Assembly: GCA_022767285.1 (NCBI GenBank)
Contig: JALENY010000039.1
Span: forward strand, 1-64,000
Length of the DNA: 64,000 bases
Direction: 5' to 3'
Source of the DNA: Lachnospiraceae bacterium
Lineage (GTDB): Bacteria > Bacillota > Clostridia > Lachnospirales > Lachnospiraceae
This document shows, one piece after another, positions 28,633 to 37,334 of this stretch. The position numbers and the translations under genes were made by a program. How positions within the stretch are numbered: the first letter of the stretch is position 1; every line of letters begins with the position of its first letter. The notes beneath the pieces were generated by a model. That model was not told where the DNA came from, searched no databases, and saw only the letters and a list, made by a program, of their open reading frames with translations.

Positions 28633-28664
28633 AAAAAGGGGCTTCCATAAAAACTGGAAGCCCC
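28633..28664 (-). terminator. Intrinsic terminator between the GH20 gene and the radical SAM gene
   Basis: Perfect ten-base-pair stem GGGGCTTCCA/TGGAAGCCCC with a 7-base loop, followed by T5 on the minus strand and, two bases later, the AAAGGAGG of the radical SAM gene. No promoter is visible between the two, so expression of the maturase should depend on readthrough. Confidence 0.88.
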
Positions 28665-28684
28665 TGTATTCGTAATATACTCTG

Positions 28685-30988
28685 TTATCTCACAATGATA
28701 GATGCCTGAACAGATCCAGCCGAACGATTGCCTTCTGCGTCATACGCATAAATTGTATAGGTTCGGGTTCCTCTGTTGTCTTCGCTGAACGTTACACATG
28801 TATACACACTATCTTCTATTGACGAACCTGCATCCTTCTTCTTCAGTCCGTTAATATTAACTTTATTTCCGAAATCATCATATATTTCAATCAATTCAGC
28901 ATTTGCGCTGGTCAAAACATATAATGTTGCGGTTTTTCCTCTCGTCATCTTTGAAGTCTTGAAATATGCATCATACATAATTATTTCATCACTAATTTTT
29001 TCAATTAACAACAACTGCCCCTTTTTATTCGCAATGGCAGCATATGATGCATCTATTTCTTCCTGCGTAATACGCTCTTTTGCCAGCAGTTCTTTTGCTG
29101 CAAGAACTGCATTTTCATAAGCTCTAAAGGTTTCTTCTGTATAAAGAGAACCATCTGTCACTTCATATTCAGCTATGGCCGCTTCCAGATTACTGGTGTC
29201 TACCTTACAGACCTCCTTTATGTCGGATGATAAAGGTAAATCTGTCGGTACATTTCCCAGCAAATCTAATTGAGCACTAAATTCTGTATATGACAGTGTG
29301 CTGTTGGCATCTGCATCCCATGCTTTTTTTCCATTCGAACGAAGGAGAGGCAATACCCCTGATTTTACCTGTTCTGCAGTTTCTGCACTCGGATTGTCAC
29401 ACCATACACAAAAAGCAGATCCCTTTATATTTGCATTTCCAACAGAAACATTTTTTCCCGTATTCGTATCCCCATACGGAGCAAATACATAGGGATTCCA
29501 GTTTTCATATATCCGCTGAGAAGTACAACCCTCATAACTGCCGCTGCCAGAATCCGTGTGGCTATTACCCAGCACATAATAATTATAAGAATTCAAAAAA
29601 TTATACGCCTTATATCCTTTGTTCAGATAGGTCCAGATATTATTCTTACTGTTGTTGGCAGAAGGTGTCCAATACTGAATCTCAATGTTCTCATTCAATT
29701 CTACAACACTCTGATAACCGGTATCACTGGTACGCAGCGCATCATCATTCCACATACGGACAGAAGTATAGCCATAGCTGCTGACAAGCTCATAGATATC
29801 ATTCATATAATACATGAACCCATCATATGCAACTGCTTTTGCATAATTGCTCAGGCCTTCCGATTCTGCGCGGTTCTGTGCATAAGTTTTCCAATGATCC
29901 AGCTGATTCCATTTTGAAACAGAACTTGTAACAGCACTTCCCCATCCCAGCAGTTCATCTCCGCCAATATCAAACTTCGTGCATCCTAGTTCGCGGAAGA
30001 AAGCCGCATATTCTTTATACAGATTCTGCGCGAAAGTAACTGCTTCCTCATTGGAAATATCAATACCGCGCGAATAGCTCTTCTGGGCTGTCTCCGGTCC
30101 GGACCCCTGTACAATAGAAGTCTTTCCATCATAATGGAAATAATTGCCGATGTCAGTTCCATACTGCTCGTTATATTTCTTAACGGCATAATTCAGATGG
30201 CCGGGACTGTCCAGAGACGGAATGATTTCCACATGATACAGTTTTGCCACTTCTGCAATCTGTCGCATTTCATCCTGCGTGATATATTTTCCATTATCTG
30301 CTGCCACACCATTTGCAGATCCATTCACACATAAAGTATTGTCAGCTCCCGCAAGCCAAGGATAAGTCTTACTCTCCAGACGGAATCCCATTTCTTCCGA
30401 AAAATGAAGATAAATCGCATTCATATTTGACCAGGACATTTCACGAATCATATCCATGATCCATTCCGGCGAGTAATATTTTCGCCCACAATCCAGTAAA
30501 AATGCCCGTTCCGGACAGTCCGGAGAATCCATATAAGTCTGTCCCACTGCCAAACCACTTCCGGTCAATATTGCCTGTTCCACATAGCGACATCCATAAA
30601 ACAGACCATCTGTATCAGAAGCGGACACAATCACCTGATCTCCAACTTCTATTTTATAACCTTCCTCCGGGAGGCCAAGAGCAGAATCCAAAATCAGAAC
30701 AATGTCATTCTGACCGGCATCCACCTGTTCCCCATATACGATTGAGAGCACCGTATCCGTGGCTCCGCAAGCCTTCAGTTCTGAATCAAATAACTGTATC
30801 TGTTCTACAAGTTCCGCATTATCTTTTGACGAATCCTGTGTATTCACCCAGAATATTTCGGTATCCGTATTTACCTTCCATTCACTTGCAGCTTCTGCAT
30901 CAAATGGTGTGTAAATAATGCACATGCTAACGGTTACAAATAACGCCACAATCTTCTTAAAACCAGTCTTCATTACTCTTGTTCTCAT
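28685..30988 (-). CDS. Exported GH20 beta-N-acetylhexosaminidase
   Basis: Secreted glycosidase that removes terminal GlcNAc or GalNAc. Signal peptide residues 1-35 (cleavage after AEA likely), GH20 N-domain about 38-155, catalytic barrel about 157-520 with the catalytic pair Asp344-Glu345 in FDIGGDELLGWG and HPSLDSPGHL-type strand (IIPSLDSPGHL) at 255-265. Then a FIVAR-type helical domain (about 605-665) and an Ig-like C-terminal domain (about 670-767) that is clearly related to the C-terminus of the 1559-residue protein upstream. No LPXTG or membrane tail. The start ATG has AAAGGA upstream and overlaps the kinase gene by 32 bases. Substrate, for example mucin or host N-glycan, cannot be read from sequence. 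Confidence 0.9.
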   Translation of the reverse strand: MRTRVMKTGFKKIVALFVTVSMCIIYTPFDAEAASEWKVNTDTEIFWVNTQDSSKDNAELVEQIQLFDSELKACGATDTVLSIVYGEQVDAGQNDIVLILDSALGLPEEGYKIEVGDQVIVSASDTDGLFYGCRYVEQAILTGSGLAVGQTYMDSPDCPERAFLLDCGRKYYSPEWIMDMIREMSWSNMNAIYLHFSEEMGFRLESKTYPWLAGADNTLCVNGSANGVAADNGKYITQDEMRQIAEVAKLYHVEIIPSLDSPGHLNYAVKKYNEQYGTDIGNYFHYDGKTSIVQGSGPETAQKSYSRGIDISNEEAVTFAQNLYKEYAAFFRELGCTKFDIGGDELLGWGSAVTSSVSKWNQLDHWKTYAQNRAESEGLSNYAKAVAYDGFMYYMNDIYELVSSYGYTSVRMWNDDALRTSDTGYQSVVELNENIEIQYWTPSANNSKNNIWTYLNKGYKAYNFLNSYNYYVLGNSHTDSGSGSYEGCTSQRIYENWNPYVFAPYGDTNTGKNVSVGNANIKGSAFCVWCDNPSAETAEQVKSGVLPLLRSNGKKAWDADANSTLSYTEFSAQLDLLGNVPTDLPLSSDIKEVCKVDTSNLEAAIAEYEVTDGSLYTEETFRAYENAVLAAKELLAKERITQEEIDASYAAIANKKGQLLLIEKISDEIIMYDAYFKTSKMTRGKTATLYVLTSANAELIEIYDDFGNKVNINGLKKKDAGSSIEDSVYTCVTFSEDNRGTRTYTIYAYDAEGNRSAGSVQASIIVR

Positions 30989-31850
30989 ACGCGTAATTTC
31001 CTTTCAGATGGCTCAAAACACACTCTACTGCCTCACAATCAGTTTTACAGGCAAGAGTAATTACAGGTGTCGTTCTAACAGCAATTTCTGCCAATTCCAA
31101 CAAACGGCAATTATGTTCCTCATCCCATTTACTTTTTATCAGTTCACTGTAGAGTTTTAAGTATCTCTTACGTTTTAATTCAGTCCAAACTTTATTCTCA
31201 TTTCCCTTCTCAAGGAAAACAATTGCGGCAACGGGCGCTCCTTTTTTCTTGTAAATACCAGAACTTCCGGCGACTGGTCCCCCATAAGCGACACAGCCGT
31301 CATCTCCAACCTCAATGATCACTTTATCGCCATTCAATATCTCAGCTCCATAATATTTCTCCCACAAACCGGCGTGTGTAGATTTCCCACCGCCCGACGG
31401 GGCCGAAAAAACATAAGCTTTTTCCTGATATATCACTGCTGACGCATGCAGAATCATTCGTTGGAATGGAAGAAGCAAGCGCTCCATTGATAAATACAGC
31501 AATAGATTTCCCTTATTACAGAATGCATCCGCAAATGAAACCGGAACTCTCAGACAACAATAATCTTTTCTGGCAACAGGCTCCATCCGATAAAGATATT
31601 CCCCGTCTCTCAGACAATAGCGCTGAACAATGCAGTCTCTCTCATACTGGACATTTCCGGACATCCCTTTCTCTTTTTCATCTGATTCAGTTTCATAAAA
31701 CCGAATATCAATCCTTATATCCGGCATACCGGATGAGTCCGCACTTGTCAGAAAAGGCTGAAAACATTTATCAAACACTATTCTTCTTTGCGACTCCATC
31801 CGGATGACCAGATTTGCAATTTCTAAATCATATTGGTATAACATCTTCAC
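30957..31850 (-). CDS. HPr-kinase-like protein, probable peptide kinase
   Basis: P-loop kinase related to the C-terminal domain of HPr kinase/phosphorylase. Walker A SAPSGGGKST (149-158), a preceding LHASAV strand with His135 and the catalytic-site stretch ILNGDKVII near 171-178 are visible; GGPVAGSSG follows. It lacks the N-terminal regulatory domain of true HprK and is not next to lgt or ptsH. Homologues of this kind sit in lasso-peptide clusters, where one phosphorylates the C-terminal serine of the precursor. It starts 2 bases after the 76-residue peptide gene (GTG at 31848-31850; ATG at 31842-31844 is an alternative) without a clear ribosome binding site, so it is probably translated by coupling. 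Confidence 0.78.
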   Translation of the reverse strand: MKMLYQYDLEIANLVIRMESQRRIVFDKCFQPFLTSADSSGMPDIRIDIRFYETESDEKEKGMSGNVQYERDCIVQRYCLRDGEYLYRMEPVARKDYCCLRVPVSFADAFCNKGNLLLYLSMERLLLPFQRMILHASAVIYQEKAYVFSAPSGGGKSTHAGLWEKYYGAEILNGDKVIIEVGDDGCVAYGGPVAGSSGIYKKKGAPVAAIVFLEKGNENKVWTELKRKRYLKLYSELIKSKWDEEHNCRLLELAEIAVRTTPVITLACKTDCEAVECVLSHLKGNYAYENKSNEDWF

Positions 31851-31852
31851 AA

Positions 31853-32083
31853 TTATGAAGTAAATGCTTTGATCACATTACTGTGATAGCAAATGGTATC
31901 ATTCGTACTTGACCATTGAATTTCATCTTGCACTATAGTACAACTTCGCTCCGGGTTAAAATATCCCAATTCCATAAGAGAATTCATATCTTCCGGGTCC
32001 GCCTCACAATTTGTTAAAGCTATAGGAGCATCCAAAAAAAGCTCTTCCACCGAAATCATTGGTTTTTCATACACTCTCTTCAT
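31853..32083 (-). CDS. Candidate RiPP precursor peptide (76 residues)
   Basis: Short acidic peptide with no signal sequence. It begins MKRVYEKPMISVEELF: the Y5-x-x-P8-x-I10 pattern matches the YxxPxL leader motif by which PqqD-like RRE proteins bind lasso-type precursors. Three cysteines at 26, 48 and 65 lie in the presumed core, which ends in AFTS with a C-terminal serine. The ATG at 32081-32083 follows GGGGGTG; a GTG three codons earlier is less likely. It lies between the fibro-slime gene and the HPr-kinase-like gene in a tight operon with PqqD and a radical SAM protein nearby. That it is modified is inference; it could also be a small regulatory protein. Confidence 0.7.
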   Translation of the reverse strand: MKRVYEKPMISVEELFLDAPIALTNCEADPEDMNSLMELGYFNPERSCTIVQDEIQWSSTNDTICYHSNVIKAFTS

Positions 32084-32095
32084 TTTAAACACCCC

Positions 32096-35000
32096 CTATC
32101 GCACTGTAATTGACACGGTTTCTTCGTTTACAGATAATGCTCCGGAAGTATCTTTCGCACGAACGGTATAAGTCAGCTCTTCACCCTTCTCACCGGTTAC
32201 AGACCATACAAAAGTAAAGTTCACTTTTTTGTTCTTTTCCTTCTTATCCCATTTATCAACCGTAAGCTCATTTCCATACTGATCTATAATAGAGATGGAA
32301 TCTCCTTCTATCGTTGTGACTACGGTCAACGTAACGGATTTTCCGGATGTCACTTTTGTGGTTTTAAACTTCGCCGAAGTAATCGACAAATTCTCATTAA
32401 TTTGTTCTTCCGGTATAGGCTCCTCATCAGGTTCTTCAACCGGTACTTTCAGGCTTCTGAAGGTTCTCACTTCATTCATCAGTTCCCCATTGCCTGACTG
32501 AATCTCAGATTCACAAGATGTAAGTGCATAGCCAGATATCTTTAAGTTGGTTATGGACAAAATATTATTCTCAAGATTATCTCCACCGTCAGTACCTATC
32601 AGAACCAAATAGCGTCCTTGTTCATCCTTAGTCAAGAGACTGGTATCAATTGTATAATACTGCTCTGTACCACTCTTCACCTCATAGGACAGTGACTCTT
32701 CCCCATCACAAATCTGCGCCGCACTGCTGCCATATACCATGTTGACAAATTCACCATTATCTTCATTGTCGTTCTTTCTATGGACACCGATCTGAACCGT
32801 TCGTGTCTCCTCGCTGACGTTGGTTTCCGGGGTCAAATAAAATGCAATAACAGCTGTACTAGCGGCACCATCCAGATAAAGCTCATTATTAGGGCCAAAT
32901 GAAAGATACTGAGTCAACTCCTCTACTCCTGTGTATATAGAGCCACTATCCGTATCATAATTTTCAATCATAGTCGTTCCTGATACAAGAATAGGATTGT
33001 CATTTTCATCATAATCTACATCTGCATATGCAACTCTGCCCTCTTCAATCAGTGTTTTTACTTCAGTAATGACTGCCTGCTTTTCATCATCGCTATAATA
33101 CTCATCCGTCTTATCAACTTTTTCCGTAGTTCCAACTTCATTTGTAATTTCTATAGTTTTGCCTTCCAATGCACCGTAAATACGAATTCCGTCAATATAA
33201 ACGATTCTTGTCGCTCCAGAAGTACTTTTTGCTGCACTCAGCGATACTCTATAAGATCCTGCAGGCAGATCTTTTACGGAGATGACCGGGACCTGATACA
33301 GATCTCCATTTACACATTCTGTAATTACAGGGAACTGTTTAACCGTTTCCTCAGTTCTTGTATCGGTAACCTTTACAGACAACACTGCATACTGATTCGA
33401 TGTAGTTCTGCTTATGATTTCAAATCCTGTTCCCTCAAATTCAAAATTCAGGATTTCACCAGTCGTGTTGACTTTTGTTGCAGTAATCGTACCATTGGAA
33501 GCGTCACCTTCAAGAGTTCCCCCGACAGTATTAATTACTTCCTGCGCTTTTTCCATCTCTGCACCAGAAAGATCACTTGTGTTTGCTGTTAATGTTTCCT
33601 GTTTGTCAGCGTCATAATTGGGATCGGATCCATAATTAGAGTCCTGATCTGCGCTCTGCATATTTCCTTCTGAATCCACTGTTTCATAAGTTACCCATTG
33701 ATTTCCATCATTACCAACGTATGTGATTCCGGCAAAATTATCTTCGTAATACACAACACTTGCCGGAGCGGTTATGACTTTCTGTGTCATAGTTACGCCA
33801 GTTGTCTTAGTAACATCATCTGCACCTTCTTCTTTTACTTCAATCGTGACCATTACACTGTCTTCATCATTCATGATCTTATTCATCGTGTATGTCAATG
33901 ATTGCTCTGTCTTCTCAAATACTCCATAATTTGAAGTTGCATCGCTGATACCTGTCATGGACCATTCTGTCGCATTCGGGTTGGATGAGACTAGCGAAAC
34001 TATATCGTTTGCTGTAAATCCAGTAGAAACGCCGTTTTCACCAACTGTAGTATCATTCAGTTCAACCGGCAGGCTGTAATCTAACACATATATATTATCG
34101 GCCACACCATATGTATATACATCCACTCGAACCGGCCCATAAGTCGCCGTTCCGTCTTTCACTAAATAATAATAACTGTCAGCACCCGTCTTATCTCCTG
34201 TGTAGGTAACGGAACCGTCTGTATTCACTGTAGCTTTTGGATTAATATTACCGGAACCGCCGCCACTTGGTGTACATAACATAATTGATGGTGTATTTGA
34301 AAACTCTACTCCCGCATTGATAACTGCTTCTAATAATTCATCTTTATCTGCTGTAACACTCTTGGATTTGCCTCCTGTCAGAGCACCCGGCGCTGCATCA
34401 TCCGATGTATCCAGGGTTCCCCAATCATAGTAATGAAGCGGTGCAAAAGTATACTCCTGCTTTTGAACCTTATAATCAGCTGTTCCGTTCAAGGTCTGTT
34501 TAGATGCATTATCGCCGGTTGATTCACCTGTAGTATATACATGATTAATAAATGAATTTTCGTTCCATTTTCCACCCGGAATCGTATAATTAAAACCATA
34601 TATTGTCAGTTTTTGTCCGACTTCAAGTCCGTCCACAAGTACCTGCTTCAATTGCGCTTCATCAGTCATTTCCTTATAGGTGGCTATTACTTTTCCCTCT
34701 GCATCGTACTTCGTTACGACCAAATCTTTTAGCTGTGTCTCTGAATTCAGACTAATCATATCTTTTGTCAGAGTCACTCCTATATCATCATCACGAAATG
34801 TCAGATTCTGAATTGTTGCATCACCATTATTCTGCAAACCAAACTGATATTGTACCGGCTTCTGCGGATCAACAAATCCATTGTATCCAACCTCTCCGCC
34901 ATTCTGATATCCAGTCTTAGTCGTCAGCATACTGGGATCGACGATTTTAATATTAGTCTCAATACCGAAGTTTGCCGCTGTACCATGACGCTCCATATAA

Positions 35001-36775
35001 TAGAAATCAAAGTCATAAACCTCGCCGTCTTTCAGACCGCAGAGATCGCGAACGCTATTCAGAGAAATACCACATTTGGAAATCGCATGTGCTCCGCCCA
35101 TATCCAATACACGGGTGCCGTTAATGTAAAGGTAAACATCATCATCTCCCGTGAAGTTAAAATAAAGGTCTGCATCATCATAGTAAATAAACTTGGCATG
35201 TCCTTCCAGAGTCAGGTTATAGTTGGTAGCATTGTAGTATTTATCATTACCAGTGTCACCTACCGCATTCGCATATGCATCACCATTTTTACCATAGTAT
35301 TGGTTGCCATCTCCAATGGCAGCAATTGGATCGAAACGGGTTTCAGCCTGTAAATTGCCACGTACATATGTAGTACCTTCACGAGTTGTAATGGTATCTG
35401 TCTGTGTATTGGAAATCGTTCCGTTCACAGTATCATATTCAGTGCCGTCATAGGCAGAATTGTAGACATAATACGTTTTACCATCGACAGTCTTCTCAAC
35501 CAGATTAATGGTCCTATATTCTTTTACTGTCTGTCCGTATCCTTCACTGTCCGAGAATGTATTGTGAAGCAGGAAGTAAGCGGCATCAAAATAAGTTGTA
35601 CAGTCTGTGACTTTGCTTAATGTTTTACCTTTTGTATCCGCATAACTTCCCAGTCCTCCGGTAATGGTACTGCGCAGAACGGATGGCAAATCTCTGGTTG
35701 CAGAAGAGTTATTGCCAACATATTCATTATTATCATTAAACAGCTTAGTTCCCATAACATACCACATATTATAAGATCCATCACTGTTTTTCCATGCTTC
35801 CGGCAAAGTCTTCTGCATATAATTTGCAAGATAAGTCACCGTAGCTTCCGTATAAACTGGTTTCTTATTGGCATCCAGCTCTGGCTCAACAAGATCCGTG
35901 CGAACATAACATCCATACAGGGTCTGTTTCGCACCGCTATTCAGTGTGGTATCACTGGCTGTTACATCGGCAGAATTCCAAGTACCATTCTGAGTCAGGG
36001 TCGTGCCTGCAATAGCTGCACTATCTGATAAATCATTAAAGTGATCTTTCGCATCTGTCTGCAGCAGGCCATATCCCTTGGTAGATCCATGATGGTAGGT
36101 TTCTCCGCCGGTTGCAGTTCCGCTCGCGTAGTTATCTGCATCTGATTTGCCGGAGAAAAATGCAACTTCAGCAATGTCTATATAGGTGCCTGAAGCAAGA
36201 CGCGGATATAATGTAACATGTGTTACATTATCACTGCCGGAGCCCAAATCAACAACCACCGACTTGAAGTCACTCTGATTATATCCATCGGTCGGTAAGT
36301 TCACATAATTATCGCTGCCGCCATTGTTCCACCGATGCCCGATAGTCGGCTGGCTGCTATAACCTGCATTTGTACGATATTTTACTACCGCATACCGCAT
36401 AGAAGTTCTGGTATGACTTCCACTTACAGAATAGGTAATATATATACCGGTAGATGCTGATGTATATCGAACATAGCCATCTCCGGTCGTCGCATTATAT
36501 GCGCCACCGCCAGCCTTCTCTGTATATTTCACAGTCGGTTCTGCTACAGAAGCTCCAACTACCTGGTCTCCAGTTGCCCCCAGTTCATTCCACTGGAACA
36601 GCATACCATCTGCGGCATAATCCCGAATCGTAATCGGCATTGACACAAAATTTGTACCTGCCGTATTCTCTGCAGCCTTTACTTCCGTCGTCACACTCGG
36701 AAGCATCGTAACCATCATTGCCGCACTCAGCACTCCAGCCAATATTCGTTTGGCTATTTTACTTTTTACTCTCAT
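32096..36775 (-). CDS. Very large exported fibro-slime domain protein
   Basis: 1559-residue exported protein. Signal peptide 1-35 (ends VKAAEN). Residues from about 45 begin like the fibro-slime family (MPITIRDY), and the PA14-like fibro-slime core lies around 525-610 (FNFTGDDDVYLYINGTRVLD, MGGAHAISKC, YYMERHGTAANF). Several beta-rich modules follow, some carbohydrate-binding-like (TGFEIISRTTSNQYAVLSVKV; AGSYRVSLSAAK). The last 95 residues are an Ig-like domain shared with the GH20 enzyme. No LPXTG, dockerin or membrane tail. Its ribosome binding site AGGAGGAGAAG lies inside the last codons of the PqqD gene and the ATG overlaps that stop as TAATG. Role probably adhesion or matrix binding; not known. 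Confidence 0.85.
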   Translation of the reverse strand: MRVKSKIAKRILAGVLSAAMMVTMLPSVTTEVKAAENTAGTNFVSMPITIRDYAADGMLFQWNELGATGDQVVGASVAEPTVKYTEKAGGGAYNATTGDGYVRYTSASTGIYITYSVSGSHTRTSMRYAVVKYRTNAGYSSQPTIGHRWNNGGSDNYVNLPTDGYNQSDFKSVVVDLGSGSDNVTHVTLYPRLASGTYIDIAEVAFFSGKSDADNYASGTATGGETYHHGSTKGYGLLQTDAKDHFNDLSDSAAIAGTTLTQNGTWNSADVTASDTTLNSGAKQTLYGCYVRTDLVEPELDANKKPVYTEATVTYLANYMQKTLPEAWKNSDGSYNMWYVMGTKLFNDNNEYVGNNSSATRDLPSVLRSTITGGLGSYADTKGKTLSKVTDCTTYFDAAYFLLHNTFSDSEGYGQTVKEYRTINLVEKTVDGKTYYVYNSAYDGTEYDTVNGTISNTQTDTITTREGTTYVRGNLQAETRFDPIAAIGDGNQYYGKNGDAYANAVGDTGNDKYYNATNYNLTLEGHAKFIYYDDADLYFNFTGDDDVYLYINGTRVLDMGGAHAISKCGISLNSVRDLCGLKDGEVYDFDFYYMERHGTAANFGIETNIKIVDPSMLTTKTGYQNGGEVGYNGFVDPQKPVQYQFGLQNNGDATIQNLTFRDDDIGVTLTKDMISLNSETQLKDLVVTKYDAEGKVIATYKEMTDEAQLKQVLVDGLEVGQKLTIYGFNYTIPGGKWNENSFINHVYTTGESTGDNASKQTLNGTADYKVQKQEYTFAPLHYYDWGTLDTSDDAAPGALTGGKSKSVTADKDELLEAVINAGVEFSNTPSIMLCTPSGGGSGNINPKATVNTDGSVTYTGDKTGADSYYYLVKDGTATYGPVRVDVYTYGVADNIYVLDYSLPVELNDTTVGENGVSTGFTANDIVSLVSSNPNATEWSMTGISDATSNYGVFEKTEQSLTYTMNKIMNDEDSVMVTIEVKEEGADDVTKTTGVTMTQKVITAPASVVYYEDNFAGITYVGNDGNQWVTYETVDSEGNMQSADQDSNYGSDPNYDADKQETLTANTSDLSGAEMEKAQEVINTVGGTLEGDASNGTITATKVNTTGEILNFEFEGTGFEIISRTTSNQYAVLSVKVTDTRTEETVKQFPVITECVNGDLYQVPVISVKDLPAGSYRVSLSAAKSTSGATRIVYIDGIRIYGALEGKTIEITNEVGTTEKVDKTDEYYSDDEKQAVITEVKTLIEEGRVAYADVDYDENDNPILVSGTTMIENYDTDSGSIYTGVEELTQYLSFGPNNELYLDGAASTAVIAFYLTPETNVSEETRTVQIGVHRKNDNEDNGEFVNMVYGSSAAQICDGEESLSYEVKSGTEQYYTIDTSLLTKDEQGRYLVLIGTDGGDNLENNILSITNLKISGYALTSCESEIQSGNGELMNEVRTFRSLKVPVEEPDEEPIPEEQINENLSITSAKFKTTKVTSGKSVTLTVVTTIEGDSISIIDQYGNELTVDKWDKKEKNKKVNFTFVWSVTGEKGEELTYTVRAKDTSGALSVNEETVSITVR

Positions 36776-37080
36776 TATCTTCTCCTCCTATCTTTTTCCA
36801 GAAACTTATATTGATCAAGCTGCTCTAAAAATTCTTCAATATCCTTTGATGCCACCTCTTCTTTCACGTCAAATTCTTTCGTCACAACAGCAAGTAAATC
36901 CTGAAATGTAGAATCCTTCTGAAGCGTTTTCCAGATTACCTCTCCCACAGAATTCAAAATTCCCACTTTCGTTTCTATATCTTCTGACAAACCTACCGGT
37001 ATAACCAGATACTCGTCTAAAAACTCTCGAAGCGTATATCCTGCTTTGACACGATAAACTGCATTTTCATTCTTATCCAA
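36775..37080 (-). CDS. PqqD-like peptide recognition protein (RRE)
   Basis: About 100-residue protein of the PqqD family: winged-helix RiPP recognition element that binds leader peptides and hands them to the maturase. Recognisable pattern: YRVKAGYTLREFLDEY-LVIP in strands, then ILNSVGEVIWKTLQKDSTFQDLLAVV and a C-terminal helix (DIEEFLEQLDQY). The start is set at the TTG 37078-37080 because AGGAGGG lies six bases before it; an ATG at 37093-37095 is in frame but its ribosome binding site is poor. First gene of the operon. No lasso cyclase (asparagine synthetase-like) or transglutaminase-like peptidase is nearby. Confidence 0.8.
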   Translation of the reverse strand: MDKNENAVYRVKAGYTLREFLDEYLVIPVGLSEDIETKVGILNSVGEVIWKTLQKDSTFQDLLAVVTKEFDVKEEVASKDIEEFLEQLDQYKFLEKDRRRR

Positions 37081-37175
37081 TTTTTCCCTCCTCATATTGC
37101 CTGTCCACTGGTTTTCTTTTCCATCATTTCTTCATCCTATATATAAATTTCGATTTATCAAACTTCAGTACATAC

Positions 37176-37238
37176 AATTGCACTTAGATATAGCTTTATT
37201 TATTATAACGCTTTTTTTTTTATTATTCCAGTGCAATT
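37176..37238. promoter_or_regulatory. Inverted repeat enclosing a promoter, candidate invertible switch
   Basis: AATTGCACT (37176-37184) and its complement (37230-37238) enclose 45 bases. The left arm supplies a -35 TTGCAC (37178-37183) with 17 bases to TATTAT (37201-37206), a promoter pointing toward the recombinase. On the minus strand the right arm supplies TTGCAC too, but with 23 bases to the nearest TATAAT. Inversion of the inner segment would give the peptide operon the 17-base arrangement. A dimeric regulator site is an alternative reading. Confidence 0.45.
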
Positions 37239-37334
37239 TAATACTTTTTTAGTTCTTACAATACTTTAACATTGAGTTAATCTTGTATTTTTTTTCATTG
37301 AGATATACACTAAATCCAAAAAGGGGATTTTTAT

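Noticed and set aside
29290-29784. Plus-strand frame of 164 codons, and other long plus-strand frames opposite minus-strand genes.
   Set aside because: Antisense shadows of real genes (here the GH20 gene): His/Cys/Ser-rich composition and no ribosome binding sites.
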